From: an uncultured Psychromonas sp.
Lineage (GTDB): Bacteria; Pseudomonadota; Gammaproteobacteria; Enterobacterales; Psychromonadaceae
Length of the DNA: 64,000 nt
Assembly (NCBI RefSeq): GCF_947489755.1
Contig: NZ_CANLFB010000011.1
Span: forward strand, 1-64,000
Direction: 5' to 3'
The position numbers and the translations under genes are program-made. Every line of letters starts with the position of its first letter. The stretch's first letter is position 1. Positions 25,753-36,168 of this stretch are shown here, in pieces. The notes below the pieces were generated by a model that saw only the letters and a program-made list of their open reading frames with translations, had not been told where the DNA came from and searched no databases.

Positions 25753-27411
25753 TTAATTTACAGCCTGCTCAACAATGGCGTCTGTGAGTTGGAGTTTAGT
25801 GGTTTGTTCGTCGGTTAAGCGGGCTTTCAGTTGGTCGCAAAGTGTCATGAGTTCATCTACTTTAGTTATAATAACCTCTTGAACCGAAATAGATGGGACA
25901 ACGATTGGAATTTTTTCCACTATTTTTTTGCTTATTTTGGGCATTGTTCCTGAAGTACCTGTCATACGATCCCACATAAACCGCCTTGATTTCGGCGCCG
26001 ATAGCCATATTGATAAATACTTAGGATTTAAACCATCCGCAGCCCTCAACTTCATCATCAAATCTGGATAAATAACTCCTGATATATCTTTTTTGATCAA
26101 GCAATTACAACCAACATAACTGGCCGAGTTTCCTCGCTGAATTAGAATATCCCCTTCACTTAGCCAAAGATGTGAGTTGAACTCTATATTTACATCTACA
26201 TGTTTTGTTTGATCTAAATTAAGGGAACCATATGAGGTAGCTCCCAACTTTAAAACGCGGACATCAGTTATTACTGCAGCCTCTTTAGGAGAGAAGCCAT
26301 TTCTAGGACCAAAAGATAAATATTCTTTCAACTCGCCTTTGCATGCCCCTTTGTCCCAAGGGACGAGTTTGCCCATTACTGCTAGTTGTAAAATGGTTTG
26401 CTTTAGCGTATCGATGCTGGCGGTGGTGGTAAATAGCGTGTCGAAGTGCTCGCTTAAACGTTGCCAGTTTTGTTGGAACTGTGCTGTGGCTTGTTCTGGT
26501 GTTGCGGTTTGCTCTGCTGCTTTCAGCAATGCCTCTAACAGCACTTCCACTAATGTTTGATGTGCCGCAATACTATTTTCAGTTTGCGCCTCAAGCGCAT
26601 CACACAAGTTCATTAGCTCATCGACTTTAGCAACGATACGATGCTGTTCTTTTAAGGGGGGGGTAGCCATAAAGCCTTCCCTCAGAGATTTGGTATCTAA
26701 ATGCGGTATTGCCGCACCTTTCATTGAAGAATTAAGGCGATGAAAAGCTTGTTTGAAGAAAAGCTTAATATACTCTTGAAGATAATAAGGTGTATTGATT
26801 AATGCTAAAGTCGACCCTATTACGCCATCTTTCCCATCTAAAATTAGACCGCTTCTAGAGCCATCACATACAACAAGGATATCTTTTTCTGTAGATCTAG
26901 GGCATTTTTCATCGTCTGTATATCTGAGTATATTATTGCGGTCTAACGCTTCAATATCTAAGTATGGGTAACCTATATTTTTTTCTGAGAGCACTTTAGG
27001 CTTCTTGCCTTTAATTAAATTAAAAAGCAGAGCGTTAGAACTCCACGCCCACCCTTTCAGCAATTCAAACGGTTTTTCATCCTCATTAATTTCCGGCAGT
27101 ACTTTTGGCTTTTGCTTTTTATTAGTAAAGTTTTTATCTTTTACCAATTGTGCTTTTTCAGCGGCTATTCGTTCTAGTAACACTGAAGCGGGTTCGTCGT
27201 TTGGATCTTGCGGCACTAACTTGCCACGCACTGCGAGTTCTAAAATCAGTTCGCGGAGCTTTTTAATGCCATGAAGTGAAAACTTTTTTGATGAGCCACG
27301 CCCTGCTGACGATTTTTGCTCAATGGCAGTCGTCCAAATATCAAGGTGCTCTGTTATTAACTGCTCAGGGCTAAGGTTTTCTTCGTTTGCGTTTGCTTTA
27401 GTATCAGCCAT
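25753..27411 (-). CDS. Type I restriction specificity subunit HsdS
   Basis: 552 residues. An N-terminal helix-rich segment (to about 90, including LILELAVRGKLVPQDPNDEP) is followed by a first target-recognition domain, the central conserved region EQHRIVAKVDELMNLCDALE (about 260-285), a repeat LQLAVMGKLVPWD, the second recognition domain and a matching C-terminal conserved region IITKVDELMTLCDQLK. The two recognition domains read the two halves of a split target; the site is not predictable here. Its start overlaps the hsdM stop (TAATG), so it is translationally coupled to the methylase. Confidence 0.93.
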   Translation of the reverse strand: MADTKANANEENLSPEQLITEHLDIWTTAIEQKSSAGRGSSKKFSLHGIKKLRELILELAVRGKLVPQDPNDEPASVLLERIAAEKAQLVKDKNFTNKKQKPKVLPEINEDEKPFELLKGWAWSSNALLFNLIKGKKPKVLSEKNIGYPYLDIEALDRNNILRYTDDEKCPRSTEKDILVVCDGSRSGLILDGKDGVIGSTLALINTPYYLQEYIKLFFKQAFHRLNSSMKGAAIPHLDTKSLREGFMATPPLKEQHRIVAKVDELMNLCDALEAQTENSIAAHQTLVEVLLEALLKAAEQTATPEQATAQFQQNWQRLSEHFDTLFTTTASIDTLKQTILQLAVMGKLVPWDKGACKGELKEYLSFGPRNGFSPKEAAVITDVRVLKLGATSYGSLNLDQTKHVDVNIEFNSHLWLSEGDILIQRGNSASYVGCNCLIKKDISGVIYPDLMMKLRAADGLNPKYLSIWLSAPKSRRFMWDRMTGTSGTMPKISKKIVEKIPIVVPSISVQEVIITKVDELMTLCDQLKARLTDEQTTKLQLTDAIVEQAVN

Positions 27412-28883
27412 TACTTGCCCTCATCATCTTTAGACAGCGCTGCTGATAATATACCTTTAAGCTGATCGCGCAGTGCTTGTATATCAGCTTGCTGCTTTGA
27501 GTAGTCGGCTAATAGCTCTTCTGGGTCGTGGCTGATTACCTCGCCTACATGCGGGTTTTTAATGTCGAGATTGTAGTTACGGGCAATAATCTCGTCGATT
27601 GATACCTTCCATGCATGCTCAGTTTCAGTTCGGCTGGCAAAGCCGTCTGCCTCGTTACCCCACCATTCGAGCTCCGTTTTGAACTCTTCAAACTTCATGG
27701 GTTTGGTTTTGTTGTAGTTTTTAACCCCTGCTGGGTAAGGGTGCTCGTAAAACCACACGTCTTTTGTTGGCGTGCCTTTGGTAAAAAACAGAATATTAGT
27801 TTTAATACTGGTGTACGGGTTAAACACGCCATTGGGTAAGCGTACTATGGTGTGTAAGTTACATTCTTCTACTAATAGCTTTTTAATTTTGGTTTTTACG
27901 CCTTCACCAAATAAGGTGCCATCGGGCAATACCACTGCGGCGCGCCCTTTGATATTAAGCACTTCTATAATGAGCTGTAAAAACAAATCGGCGGTTTCGC
28001 GTGTTTGCATGTCGCTTGGGAAGTTTTTTTCTATGCCGTCTTCTTCAGTGCCGCCAAATGGAGGGTTAGTGATGATGACATCTACTTGGTCGTCCCAGCT
28101 TGAAAGCGGTTTATTTAACGTATTGCCGTGTTTAACTTGTACCGGTACCTCAATGCCGTGAAGCATCATGTTGGTAGTACACAGTAAATGCGGGAGTTGT
28201 TTTTTCTCTACGCCGTGTATTTGCTTTTGCAATATTTGGTGGTCGTCGCCCGATTTTACATAGTTAGCTTTTACATGGTCGAACGCACACGCTAAAAAGC
28301 CACCGGTACCACAAGCCGGATCCATGATTGACTCGCCTAGTTTTGGGTCGGTTACCGCCACTATAAATTTAGTAATGGCGCGCGGGGTATAAAATTCGCC
28401 CGCGTTGCCTGCGCTTTGTAAGTCTTTTAGTATTTGCTCGTAAAGGTCGCCAAATAAGTGGCGCTCTTTTGAGTCGGTAAAGTCTATTTCGTTTAGCTTA
28501 TTGATTACCTGGCGTAGTAGCGTGCCGTTTTTCATGTAGTTAAAGGCATCGCTAAAGGCTTGGGTGACTACATAGCCGCGAGGGTTTTTATCTATGGGTG
28601 CGGTTAGGTTTTTAAGCTCTGGGAATAGCTTATCGTTTACAAACTCTAACAGCTCATCGCCGGTTATGCCTTCGTTATCGGCCGCCCAATTGCGCCATAA
28701 AAATTGCTCAGGAATTGGCTCGCGGTAATCGTCTAATTCTAGTTCTAGCTCTTCTTCTTGCGCGTCGAATACTTTTAAAAATAGTAACCACGACATTTGA
28801 CCAAGGCGTTGTGCGTCGCCATCGACACCGGCATCTTTACGCATAATATCTTGAATGGATTTAATAGCTGAACTGATAGACAT
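27411..28883 (-). CDS. Type I restriction methylase subunit HsdM
   Basis: A 490-residue N6-adenine methyltransferase. N-terminal helical domain with RLGQMSWLLFLKVFDAQEEE, SAM-binding motif DPACGTGGFL, and catalytic NPPFGG. With HsdS it methylates host DNA and with HsdR forms the nuclease complex. The sequence type is closest, from memory, to the EcoEI/EcoAI-like (type IB) group. An imperfectly spaced 117-bp gap with an inverted repeat separates it from hsdR upstream; hsdS follows with 1-bp overlap. Confidence 0.94.
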   Translation of the reverse strand: MSISSAIKSIQDIMRKDAGVDGDAQRLGQMSWLLFLKVFDAQEEELELELDDYREPIPEQFLWRNWAADNEGITGDELLEFVNDKLFPELKNLTAPIDKNPRGYVVTQAFSDAFNYMKNGTLLRQVINKLNEIDFTDSKERHLFGDLYEQILKDLQSAGNAGEFYTPRAITKFIVAVTDPKLGESIMDPACGTGGFLACAFDHVKANYVKSGDDHQILQKQIHGVEKKQLPHLLCTTNMMLHGIEVPVQVKHGNTLNKPLSSWDDQVDVIITNPPFGGTEEDGIEKNFPSDMQTRETADLFLQLIIEVLNIKGRAAVVLPDGTLFGEGVKTKIKKLLVEECNLHTIVRLPNGVFNPYTSIKTNILFFTKGTPTKDVWFYEHPYPAGVKNYNKTKPMKFEEFKTELEWWGNEADGFASRTETEHAWKVSIDEIIARNYNLDIKNPHVGEVISHDPEELLADYSKQQADIQALRDQLKGILSAALSKDDEGK

Positions 28884-28968
28884 AATATTCTCTTGTTTGA
28901 TTACTTTTATAAACAGCGACTAAAAGCGAGTATGAAAGCTGTTTATTTTGATTTATTTGATGCTTTGC

Positions 28969-28989
28969 TATGGCTAATATATAGCCATA
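28969..28989 (-). repeat. Inverted repeat between hsdR and hsdM
   Basis: TATGGCTA and TAGCCATA (8 bp) enclose a 5-nt loop, in the 117-bp gap. No T-run. Possibly an attenuation or mRNA-processing hairpin that lets hsdMS-OLD-mcrBC be expressed at a different level from hsdR. Confidence 0.4.
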
Positions 28990-29000
28990 ACAATGATAAT

Positions 29001-31463
29001 TTAAGCTGTTTTAGGCGTTGGCATTTGGTAAATTTCGGCCTCGAGTTCTTTGAGTGCTTGCTCGTATTGTGGTTTGCCGCCAAAGCCTTTTTTAATAATT
29101 TCACCTAGGCTGCCAATTTGGTTAAATGGCGCGACTTTAAGTGCTTGCATAGATTCTATTTCTTGCACGCCGACATCGGCGTATTTTAACAGAAGGTTCT
29201 CGAGTACAGTATGTGCGGTACCAGAATATTTAGTGAAATAGTTACGCTTTTGTACGTTATCTGCGCGCTCTTTACGGGTAAGTGGCGGTTGGTCGTAAAC
29301 GACATGGCAGATCATATCGAAGGGGTCCATATCTTTGCCGATTTCTTCCTCAAGTGCTGACCAAATAATGCCTTCTTCGGCAAGCTCATCTATTACCGCT
29401 TTTTTACGATCAGATTCGTTCCAGCGTTTTACAAAGTCGTCGAGTGAGCGGTATTGCTTGCTCATAGTTTTACGGGTGTAATCTATAAATGATTCGGTAA
29501 CAAGTTTGCCGTCGGTATCGTAATACTGTACTCGCTCTGCGACTTTATTAACAGTTACGCCTGATACGCGGTACTTAGCCACTTTATTGGTTTCGTCGTC
29601 CCACTTACCATCAAGCGAACCATCGCCTTTAGGGTCATTTATAGTATCTGTTGTATCGTCAGCGGTTGATTGATCATCGAATACGCTATCAGGCTGCTCT
29701 ACGCCGGTTGTATCATCTTGTGATTCAAGATCAACGTCTTCGTCTTCAATGTCGGTGGGCGTTACTTTTATTATTTTTTCTGGTGTGCCATCAAAGCGTT
29801 CATCGGCAAACAACTCGGTGGCTTTTTTAAAGTCGAGTATGGTGAACCACAGCTTGCCGTAACGATCGTCAATACGGGTACCACGACCAATAATTTGTTT
29901 GAACTTGGTCATTGATTGAATGTTTTGATCGAGCACCACTAGCTTACAGGTTTTAGCGTCTACCCCTGTCGTCATCAGTTCTGAGGTAGTGGCAATTACA
30001 GGATAAGCACGCTTAGGACTACAAAAATTATAAAGTTGAGCTTTACCTAATTCATCATCGCCGGTGATCTTCATCACATATTTATCGTTTTTAGCCATTT
30101 GCTCTGGATTTAGGTTGGCAATGGCACGACGCATACGTTCGGCGTGATCGATGTCGTTACAAAATACTATGGTTTTAGCCATCGGGTCTGTACGCTTTAA
30201 ATAGTTAGTAATGGTTTCGGCCACCAGCATGGTCCGCTCATCAATCACCATTGTGCGATCAAAGTCTTTTTGGTTGTATATTCGGTCTTGTATTACTTCA
30301 CCGTTATTATCAACCTGGCCTTTAGTTGGCCGCCAACCTTGTAGGTCTACATCAAGATCGACACGTACCACTTTGTATGGAGATAAAAAGCCGTCTTCTA
30401 TGCCCTCTTTAAGAGAGTAGGTATAGGCAGGGTCGCCAAAATAGTCAGAGTTTGATACTTCCTCAGTTTCTTTGGGTGTAGCTGTTAATCCAATTTGAGC
30501 AGCACTTTTAAAATAAGTAAGTATTTCACGCCAGGCACTTTCTTCGCTTGCGCTACCCCGATGGCACTCGTCAATAACAATAAGGTCAAAAAAGTCAGGG
30601 TCTACATTTTTAAATGTTTTTTGATGTTCTTCTGGTCCTGTCAAACCTTGATAAAGTGCTAAATGTATTTCGTAAGCCGGATCAATTGTTCTGCCAGTAA
30701 TTTTGGTCATTGCTGTGTCGAACGGCGCAAAATCACCACTTTGAGTTTGATCTATTAAAGCTGTACGGTCAGCTAGGAATAAAATACGCTTTTTAGCGCG
30801 TGACTTCCATAAGCGCCAAATAATTTGAAACGCGGTATAAGTTTTACCGGTTCCTGTTGCCATAACAAGGAGTACGCGGTCTTTACCTGACGATATAGCC
30901 TCTACTGTTTTATTAATCGCTTGGAGCTGATAGTAACGGGGATGCTTGTCACTACCACCCTCGTAATAGGCTTGGTTTATTATAGGTAACTGCGATTCGG
31001 TATAGCCTTTGTAAGCGCAATACTTAGCCCAAAGCTCTTGTGGTGATGGGAAGTCTTCTAAACGTATTTCGGTTTCAAGGTTATGCGCATCAGGCGTGCC
31101 TAGCTTGGTCTTATCATGAAATATAAAGCCATCACCATTAGAGGCGAATATAAACGGCACATCGAGTAAATTGGCATAATCGAGCGCTTGTTGCATGCCT
31201 TTTCCTACTTCGTGCTTATTGGCTTTAGCTTCAATGACAGCAAGCGGCATACTAGGTTTATGGTAAAGCACTATATCAGCCGATTTAACCGTTTTACGTA
31301 CACCAAGTTGCCCACGGACAATTACTTTACCGGCGCGCAGTTTAACCTCTTGGCGTATTTGAGCCATATCGTCCCAACCTGCTTTTTTTATACTTGGCAT
31401 CAGGAATTTTGTGATGATATCAGCTTCACTAAGTTTTGCTTTATTGACTGGGTACTCTTCCAT
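29001..31463 (-). CDS. Type I restriction motor/nuclease subunit HsdR
   Basis: 820 residues. The N-terminal nuclease domain shows ADIVLYHK and [10 protein letters not shown] (D then E-x-K). The SF2 motor carries Walker [16 protein letters not shown] as the DEAD box, GLTATPKE, and IIGRGTRID as motif VI. An acidic linker (about 585-630, rich in D and E) precedes an EcoEI-type C-terminal domain. First gene of the defence operon. No strong ribosome binding site precedes its ATG. The 690 bp upstream probably hold its promoter, but I cannot place it. Confidence 0.94.
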   Translation of the reverse strand: MEEYPVNKAKLSEADIITKFLMPSIKKAGWDDMAQIRQEVKLRAGKVIVRGQLGVRKTVKSADIVLYHKPSMPLAVIEAKANKHEVGKGMQQALDYANLLDVPFIFASNGDGFIFHDKTKLGTPDAHNLETEIRLEDFPSPQELWAKYCAYKGYTESQLPIINQAYYEGGSDKHPRYYQLQAINKTVEAISSGKDRVLLVMATGTGKTYTAFQIIWRLWKSRAKKRILFLADRTALIDQTQSGDFAPFDTAMTKITGRTIDPAYEIHLALYQGLTGPEEHQKTFKNVDPDFFDLIVIDECHRGSASEESAWREILTYFKSAAQIGLTATPKETEEVSNSDYFGDPAYTYSLKEGIEDGFLSPYKVVRVDLDVDLQGWRPTKGQVDNNGEVIQDRIYNQKDFDRTMVIDERTMLVAETITNYLKRTDPMAKTIVFCNDIDHAERMRRAIANLNPEQMAKNDKYVMKITGDDELGKAQLYNFCSPKRAYPVIATTSELMTTGVDAKTCKLVVLDQNIQSMTKFKQIIGRGTRIDDRYGKLWFTILDFKKATELFADERFDGTPEKIIKVTPTDIEDEDVDLESQDDTTGVEQPDSVFDDQSTADDTTDTINDPKGDGSLDGKWDDETNKVAKYRVSGVTVNKVAERVQYYDTDGKLVTESFIDYTRKTMSKQYRSLDDFVKRWNESDRKKAVIDELAEEGIIWSALEEEIGKDMDPFDMICHVVYDQPPLTRKERADNVQKRNYFTKYSGTAHTVLENLLLKYADVGVQEIESMQALKVAPFNQIGSLGEIIKKGFGGKPQYEQALKELEAEIYQMPTPKTA

Positions 31464-32153
31464 GAGAAAATCGGCCTATAACTAATATGGTAATTATTTT
31501 AATTGTGCCACAGTTGAGTTCTTTTTTATATTTAAAACACGGTAAGTCACTATAAAGTCTATTAAAGACGGAAGTATATTATAAAGATTTCACACAGAGG
31601 CAACATTGATAATTTACCTGAACAGGCGCCAAGGCTTGAATCATATGAATTTAACTATGATTCGCCAATTTATCATCTAAGACAATATCGAAGCGGGAAC
31701 TAAAATCAAGCACTAAACACACACAAAACTAACACTACAATAAAAATAAACCTCAACACTATGAAAAGGGGTAAATTCTGTTGTTAGAGGTTTAAACCTG
31801 ATGCACAAAAGTGTGCAAAGCAAAATGATAAAAAGAGTGAAAAATTAATTTATGCAAAAACATTAAGCTTTAAAATCAGCACCTTAAAATACAAAAAAGC
31901 AATGGAAGTCATTACTACCTCTTAAAATTTGGTCACAAAAAAGGAAACTGAACTCAATAAGTGCGCATACCTTAAATAAACAACTTATCTTCAGAAAACA
32001 GGCCAAAAAAAACCAATTTAAAATCATAAATTTAAAGCTATTGACAACATTTTACCTTTAAACCTGTAAAAGTGCAGTTACACAATAAAGTGATCAAAAA
32101 TGAAGTAAAGTTTCGTATAAAAGACCTGTTTTATACACTCTGTATTTCCCGTA
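31464..32153. other. 690-bp AT-rich non-coding region between hsdR and the second recombinase
   Basis: No gene. It holds an inverted repeat TGCACA/TGTGCA around AAAG near 31802-31817, and TTTAAACCTG twice (near 31790 and 32056). It probably carries the hsdR promoter and perhaps a replication or attachment site of the element. Confidence 0.4.
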
Positions 32154-33362
32154 TTAATTTTTAGATAAATGCAGCATAAATGGATTTATTTCTAGCAGCC
32201 ATTTATGGTATTTTTGCAACGCTTCTCTTTTCAATTTTGGTACAGTTGTATGTATATAAGTTTCACTTAAAGTCCCTCTTCGATGGTTGATCATCATTTC
32301 TGCAATTTCAGAGTCCACGCCTAATTCTAATAAAGTGCTTCTGAATATTTTTCTTAGTGAACGACTTGTCCATTGATTTAAACTCACATTTTGCACCATT
32401 GTATTAGCTGTATATGAGCTAATGGAGTCTTTACTACGAGAAGCTGGAAACACATAAACGCCTTTATAGTGTTTATTTATCTGGTAACGTCGATATGTCT
32501 TAAGTATTTGAATGATGTATGCCGTCAACGGGATTGTTAATTCATCACCATTTTTAGTGATACTGCCAGGTATAATAAGCAAATTAGATTTAAAACAAAA
32601 ATAACGCCATTTCAATTGTCTTGTCTCACCAATTCGAGTGCCGTGAGAAAGCATCAAAATAATTAATAGTTGAGTAGGAATATCGCTTTTCTTCAGTGGC
32701 TTTTCGACTTCTTTAAGTTGATTTGACCGTAATTTCGTAGCTTCTGGAATAATTTTATCACGTATAAAATGAGTAAATTTTAGTGCGACAAGCTCATGAG
32801 TGTTAATCAACTTTAGAAACATTGCCTTAGTAAACATTTGCTTAAGTACGTTCCAAATTGAACGTATTGTTGATTTTTTCATGGTTAATTGTAATGGCCA
32901 GAAAAATTTTGACTCTAATAAGTCTCTAGTTAGTTCCATAATGTCTACATGACCTAATAGCGGTGTTATATGACGTTTAATGGCCCACTTAATAGTCGCT
33001 TTACGAAGTTTAGTTGTAGAACTGTCCGTTTGGCTTCTTTGTAAATACCACTCAGCTAACAAACCAACATTTGAGAATGAGTCCTGCAATACGTCGTCTG
33101 GATTTAAAATTAACTTTGTTTGAATAGCACTTAAGTTGTCTTTCAAATCATCAAAGCTTAATGTAGGCCAAATCGCAATCTTCCTATAACCATTTTTTGC
33201 CTTTACATTTGAACGATCTACGAAGTACCACGTCGCTTTAAGTCTATTTTTATGAAATCTTAATCGAAGCGGATATCTAGGATCTCGGAACTCACCAAAT
33301 TCAGTGTCCCACTGTATTTTTTTAATTGTACTAGTTGAAAATTTTACGACTTTTGTTCGCAT
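32154..33362 (-). CDS. Phage-type tyrosine recombinase (internal)
   Basis: 402 residues. An N-terminal arm/core-binding part is followed by a catalytic domain with HGTRIGETRQLKW (first Arg), SRSLRKIFRS at the second-Arg motif, and MMINHRRGTLSETYIH (His then Tyr). In the H-x-x-R motif the histidine appears replaced by arginine (R-S-L-R), so activity is uncertain. It is not adjacent to an attachment site of the island and may belong to a nested element or act as a regulator or resolvase. Not an IntI: no integron-specific insertion is seen. Confidence 0.85.
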   Translation of the reverse strand: MRTKVVKFSTSTIKKIQWDTEFGEFRDPRYPLRLRFHKNRLKATWYFVDRSNVKAKNGYRKIAIWPTLSFDDLKDNLSAIQTKLILNPDDVLQDSFSNVGLLAEWYLQRSQTDSSTTKLRKATIKWAIKRHITPLLGHVDIMELTRDLLESKFFWPLQLTMKKSTIRSIWNVLKQMFTKAMFLKLINTHELVALKFTHFIRDKIIPEATKLRSNQLKEVEKPLKKSDIPTQLLIILMLSHGTRIGETRQLKWRYFCFKSNLLIIPGSITKNGDELTIPLTAYIIQILKTYRRYQINKHYKGVYVFPASRSKDSISSYTANTMVQNVSLNQWTSRSLRKIFRSTLLELGVDSEIAEMMINHRRGTLSETYIHTTVPKLKREALQKYHKWLLEINPFMLHLSKN

Positions 33363-33496
33363 TTTAGCTTACCTTTGATATGTGTAACTAAAAGAACAGC
33401 CCAATTATTTTATTCATAATATTTACAATTGGATAAGTAAGTGTAACTATCATATTGCTTCAAAAAGAGCTGTTCTTAAGATTTCCTGATAATTTA

Positions 33497-34876
33497 TTAC
33501 TTAACCGTACCGTTAATACTGTAAAATAAATCGTAGGCCGTTAACCCATGTTCATTCGCAAAACTTTCTTTTAGCTTTTGAATATCAGGAACATCATAAA
33601 AAACACCTCCATTACGGTCGGTTCTTTGGCCTATTCTGTTAAAACCAAGCCTTTTTAATTTTTTTGATAATAGACTTCTAGAACTGCTAACATTTATATT
33701 CCTATATTTAGAATCTTGTATTTCTTTATCTTTAATCCACTGAATAAACTCATTCATAGCACCTGTTGAAGATATTCTCCTTTCACCATTGAAAGGAGAA
33801 AACAAATTTAGCTTTTCATGAAAATAAAGATCAATGTGCTCAAAATTTAATATTTTTTGCTCTATTAACTCTTTTGTAAGCGGCGCATTAAATGGGTCAA
33901 AGTCACTAATATCTAGCGTTAACAAATAATTTAAAAAGAAACCAGCATAAGTAGTATTGATTAAACTATTAAATTCTATCCAATAGTTTTTATCACTGGC
34001 TTTCTCTGAACTCGCCTCAATTAATAGAAATCGCCTTTCTCTCTTTCCTGCTGGAATGACTTGATCATGATTGCTAGCAAACATAAACCTTGATAGATTT
34101 TTCATAGGCTCAGCCTCTAGACCTTTCTTCTCCAATTGACAAGTTGGCTCTGAAATTAATCCCTTCATTTTATCGAAGACGTCCCTATCAATTAAATTAA
34201 CCTCATCTGCAAAAATTAATAATTTTGCTGTTAATATTCCATTAAAATTACGTGTTACCAGTTCTGAACCATTGATTTGACTAGTATGTATACCTAACAT
34301 TTTTTGCAATAACCTAAAAAGAGTTCCTTTACCCGTCCCTTCGACGGACTTAAGAAAAATGGCAACAGTGGGTTTGACTTCAGGATACTGAAACATATGT
34401 GCAAGCCATTGAATAAAATATCTAGCAGCCTCTTGATTACCATTACATAAAATTTCAGTTATGTGCTTAATAATAAAAAAACACTCTCCTTCTTGTGCTT
34501 TACAATGCCAACCATTAAATAAGTTATAACAACCTTTAGGTAAGAATCTTGTTGCCGGATAGAAACCGATACCATTATTAAAAAATGCTTTACCTACCCA
34601 TATTATCCAAGCCTTTCCTCTATTTAGCCCAGCCACATTTGATAAATGGGAAAAATAATAATGAAAACTATCAACTCGACCAAATGACAATTTTACGCCA
34701 TTAATTGCACAATCAATTTGGCTCACAATCTGATGCTTTCCACCGATCACAACGTGAGCATAAACTTTGTTTATATCCCGTAAAATAGATAACTCTTCTG
34801 AAGTAATTAACCTTCCGTTTATTTGCGTAGGAGGAGCTATATCAGCATTTTTGATGATTTGTAATGAATTACTCAT
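33497..34876 (-). CDS. SF3-like helicase of a phage satellite (DUF5906-type)
   Basis: A 459-residue replication helicase. Walker A KSVEGTGKGTLF (about 165-176), Walker B LLIFADEVN (about 215) and FMFASNHDQVIPAGKRERRF (sensor and arginine finger) define the D5/SF3-type fold. Its first 8 bases overlap the primase gene end, so primase and helicase are coupled and together mirror the P4 alpha protein split into two polypeptides. It acts on DNA to start element replication after excision. Confidence 0.85.
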   Translation of the reverse strand: MSNSLQIIKNADIAPPTQINGRLITSEELSILRDINKVYAHVVIGGKHQIVSQIDCAINGVKLSFGRVDSFHYYFSHLSNVAGLNRGKAWIIWVGKAFFNNGIGFYPATRFLPKGCYNLFNGWHCKAQEGECFFIIKHITEILCNGNQEAARYFIQWLAHMFQYPEVKPTVAIFLKSVEGTGKGTLFRLLQKMLGIHTSQINGSELVTRNFNGILTAKLLIFADEVNLIDRDVFDKMKGLISEPTCQLEKKGLEAEPMKNLSRFMFASNHDQVIPAGKRERRFLLIEASSEKASDKNYWIEFNSLINTTYAGFFLNYLLTLDISDFDPFNAPLTKELIEQKILNFEHIDLYFHEKLNLFSPFNGERRISSTGAMNEFIQWIKDKEIQDSKYRNINVSSSRSLLSKKLKRLGFNRIGQRTDRNGGVFYDVPDIQKLKESFANEHGLTAYDLFYSINGTVK

Positions 34877-35810
34877 TAATTACCTCCTCCCTTGCCGCAT
34901 TAAAGTATGTAGAAAGTACTTGATAACCGACTAATTTCATTAAATCATTAAAATCCGAACCTATTTGATCCTTAGAGAATTTAGGGTAAATAAGTGTAAG
35001 ATTATATTTATTTGCACAAGCAAAGCCTTTATCTAAGCCTGTATTTACTGGCTTTTGATGGTCATTATCTGCAGCTATGGTTATTTTCAAATCAAATGCA
35101 GTTTTAATTGAAAAAATGACATGATCTAAATTACCTGCATTTAAAGCCACAATAACGCTTTTACCTGTTGCTTGATGGATAGTTGATCCTGTTGCATAAC
35201 CTTCACAAATAAATACATCACCTTTTAACTCGCCAATCACATTAAAGCACCCTTTTACTCGCCCTCCTGTTTTAAAAACCTTACGACCATCCGGCATAAT
35301 AAATTGTATGTTTACAAGTTGATTTTGTGTGTTTTGAAGAGGTATCAATAAGCTTTCATTTAATGAACGAATACCATAGGGAGAGATCTGTTTACTGAGT
35401 AAATATGGATGCTTTGATTCGAGTACTGGTATTGCAGACTCCCATAGATTTCCGCACTTTACTGCTGTCTGTTGCTGATTTAAATAATGTTGTTTATCTC
35501 GTATTTGAGATGCCCTTTTACGCTGTAGCTTTAGGTTATACTCCTCTCGCTTACTTAATTTATTTTTATTTTTACTACACCAGTTACATGTGAAGCCTGT
35601 TTTCCAGTTCCCAAATGAACCAGCAAGTAAACCATCATCAAATAACACATACCAGCCGTTCTTTGTCCCAGACTTATCTCCTTGCACTCTAAAACGCTTT
35701 ATTTTACCGTCTGCTTCTATATTTAAAGGATTATGAGGTTTAATGCCTTGTTCTTCCATTGTTTCGACAAATGCATCTTTAACTATAAATCTAGCATTAA
35801 TTAAATTCAT
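34869..35810 (-). CDS. TOPRIM primase (P4 alpha N-terminal-like)
   Basis: 313 residues. The N-terminal part carries a zinc-ribbon-like FTCNWCSKNK; residues 190-290 are a TOPRIM domain with DVFICEGYATG (catalytic Glu) and ITIAADND (D-x-D). It synthesises RNA primers for element replication, with the helicase encoded immediately downstream. AlpA is encoded 9 bp upstream, giving the order alpA-primase-helicase. Confidence 0.88.
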   Translation of the reverse strand: MNLINARFIVKDAFVETMEEQGIKPHNPLNIEADGKIKRFRVQGDKSGTKNGWYVLFDDGLLAGSFGNWKTGFTCNWCSKNKNKLSKREEYNLKLQRKRASQIRDKQHYLNQQQTAVKCGNLWESAIPVLESKHPYLLSKQISPYGIRSLNESLLIPLQNTQNQLVNIQFIMPDGRKVFKTGGRVKGCFNVIGELKGDVFICEGYATGSTIHQATGKSVIVALNAGNLDHVIFSIKTAFDLKITIAADNDHQKPVNTGLDKGFACANKYNLTLIYPKFSKDQIGSDFNDLMKLVGYQVLSTYFNAAREEVINE

Positions 35811-35819
35811 ATTTGCTCC

Positions 35820-36095
35820 CTAAACCAAATCTTGTCTTTGTTTAACAAGCTCGCAAACAAGTGCTTTAATTTCAGCTTCGCTTTTACCAGCGATCATAGC
35901 TTTTAAAACGGCATTAACTTCACTTTCTAGATACCCTTTACTGCGCCCACCTAAACTAATTCCTGGTGCTATCAACCCATTTGCAATTCTGTCATAGGCG
36001 CTAGATTTGGCCATGCTGAATCGCTCTGCAAGTTCTAGCATGCGTATAATATTAAGTGGGTGGCATTGATTATCGTTTAGTATTTTCTCGTTCAT
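35820..36095 (-). CDS. AlpA-family DNA-binding regulator
   Basis: A 91-residue helix-turn-helix protein of the MerR-like AlpA type (RMLELAERFSMAKSSAYDRIANG, then the wing GISLGGRSKGYLESEV). AlpA proteins activate integrase expression and help excision in P4-like elements. First gene of the primase operon. It probably binds near the integrase promoter or the CTATACC repeats; that is inference. Confidence 0.88.
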   Translation of the reverse strand: MNEKILNDNQCHPLNIIRMLELAERFSMAKSSAYDRIANGLIAPGISLGGRSKGYLESEVNAVLKAMIAGKSEAEIKALVCELVKQRQDLV

Positions 36096-36168
36096 ATTGT
36101 ATCCCCTTGGGCTTGTTGATTTAACAAGAGGGATATTAATGAGAGATAAAACATTAGATACCCAAGAC

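Noticed and set aside
32041..32070. TTGACA promoter-like sequence on the plus strand
   Set aside because: No good -10 at proper spacing and no plus-strand gene downstream.
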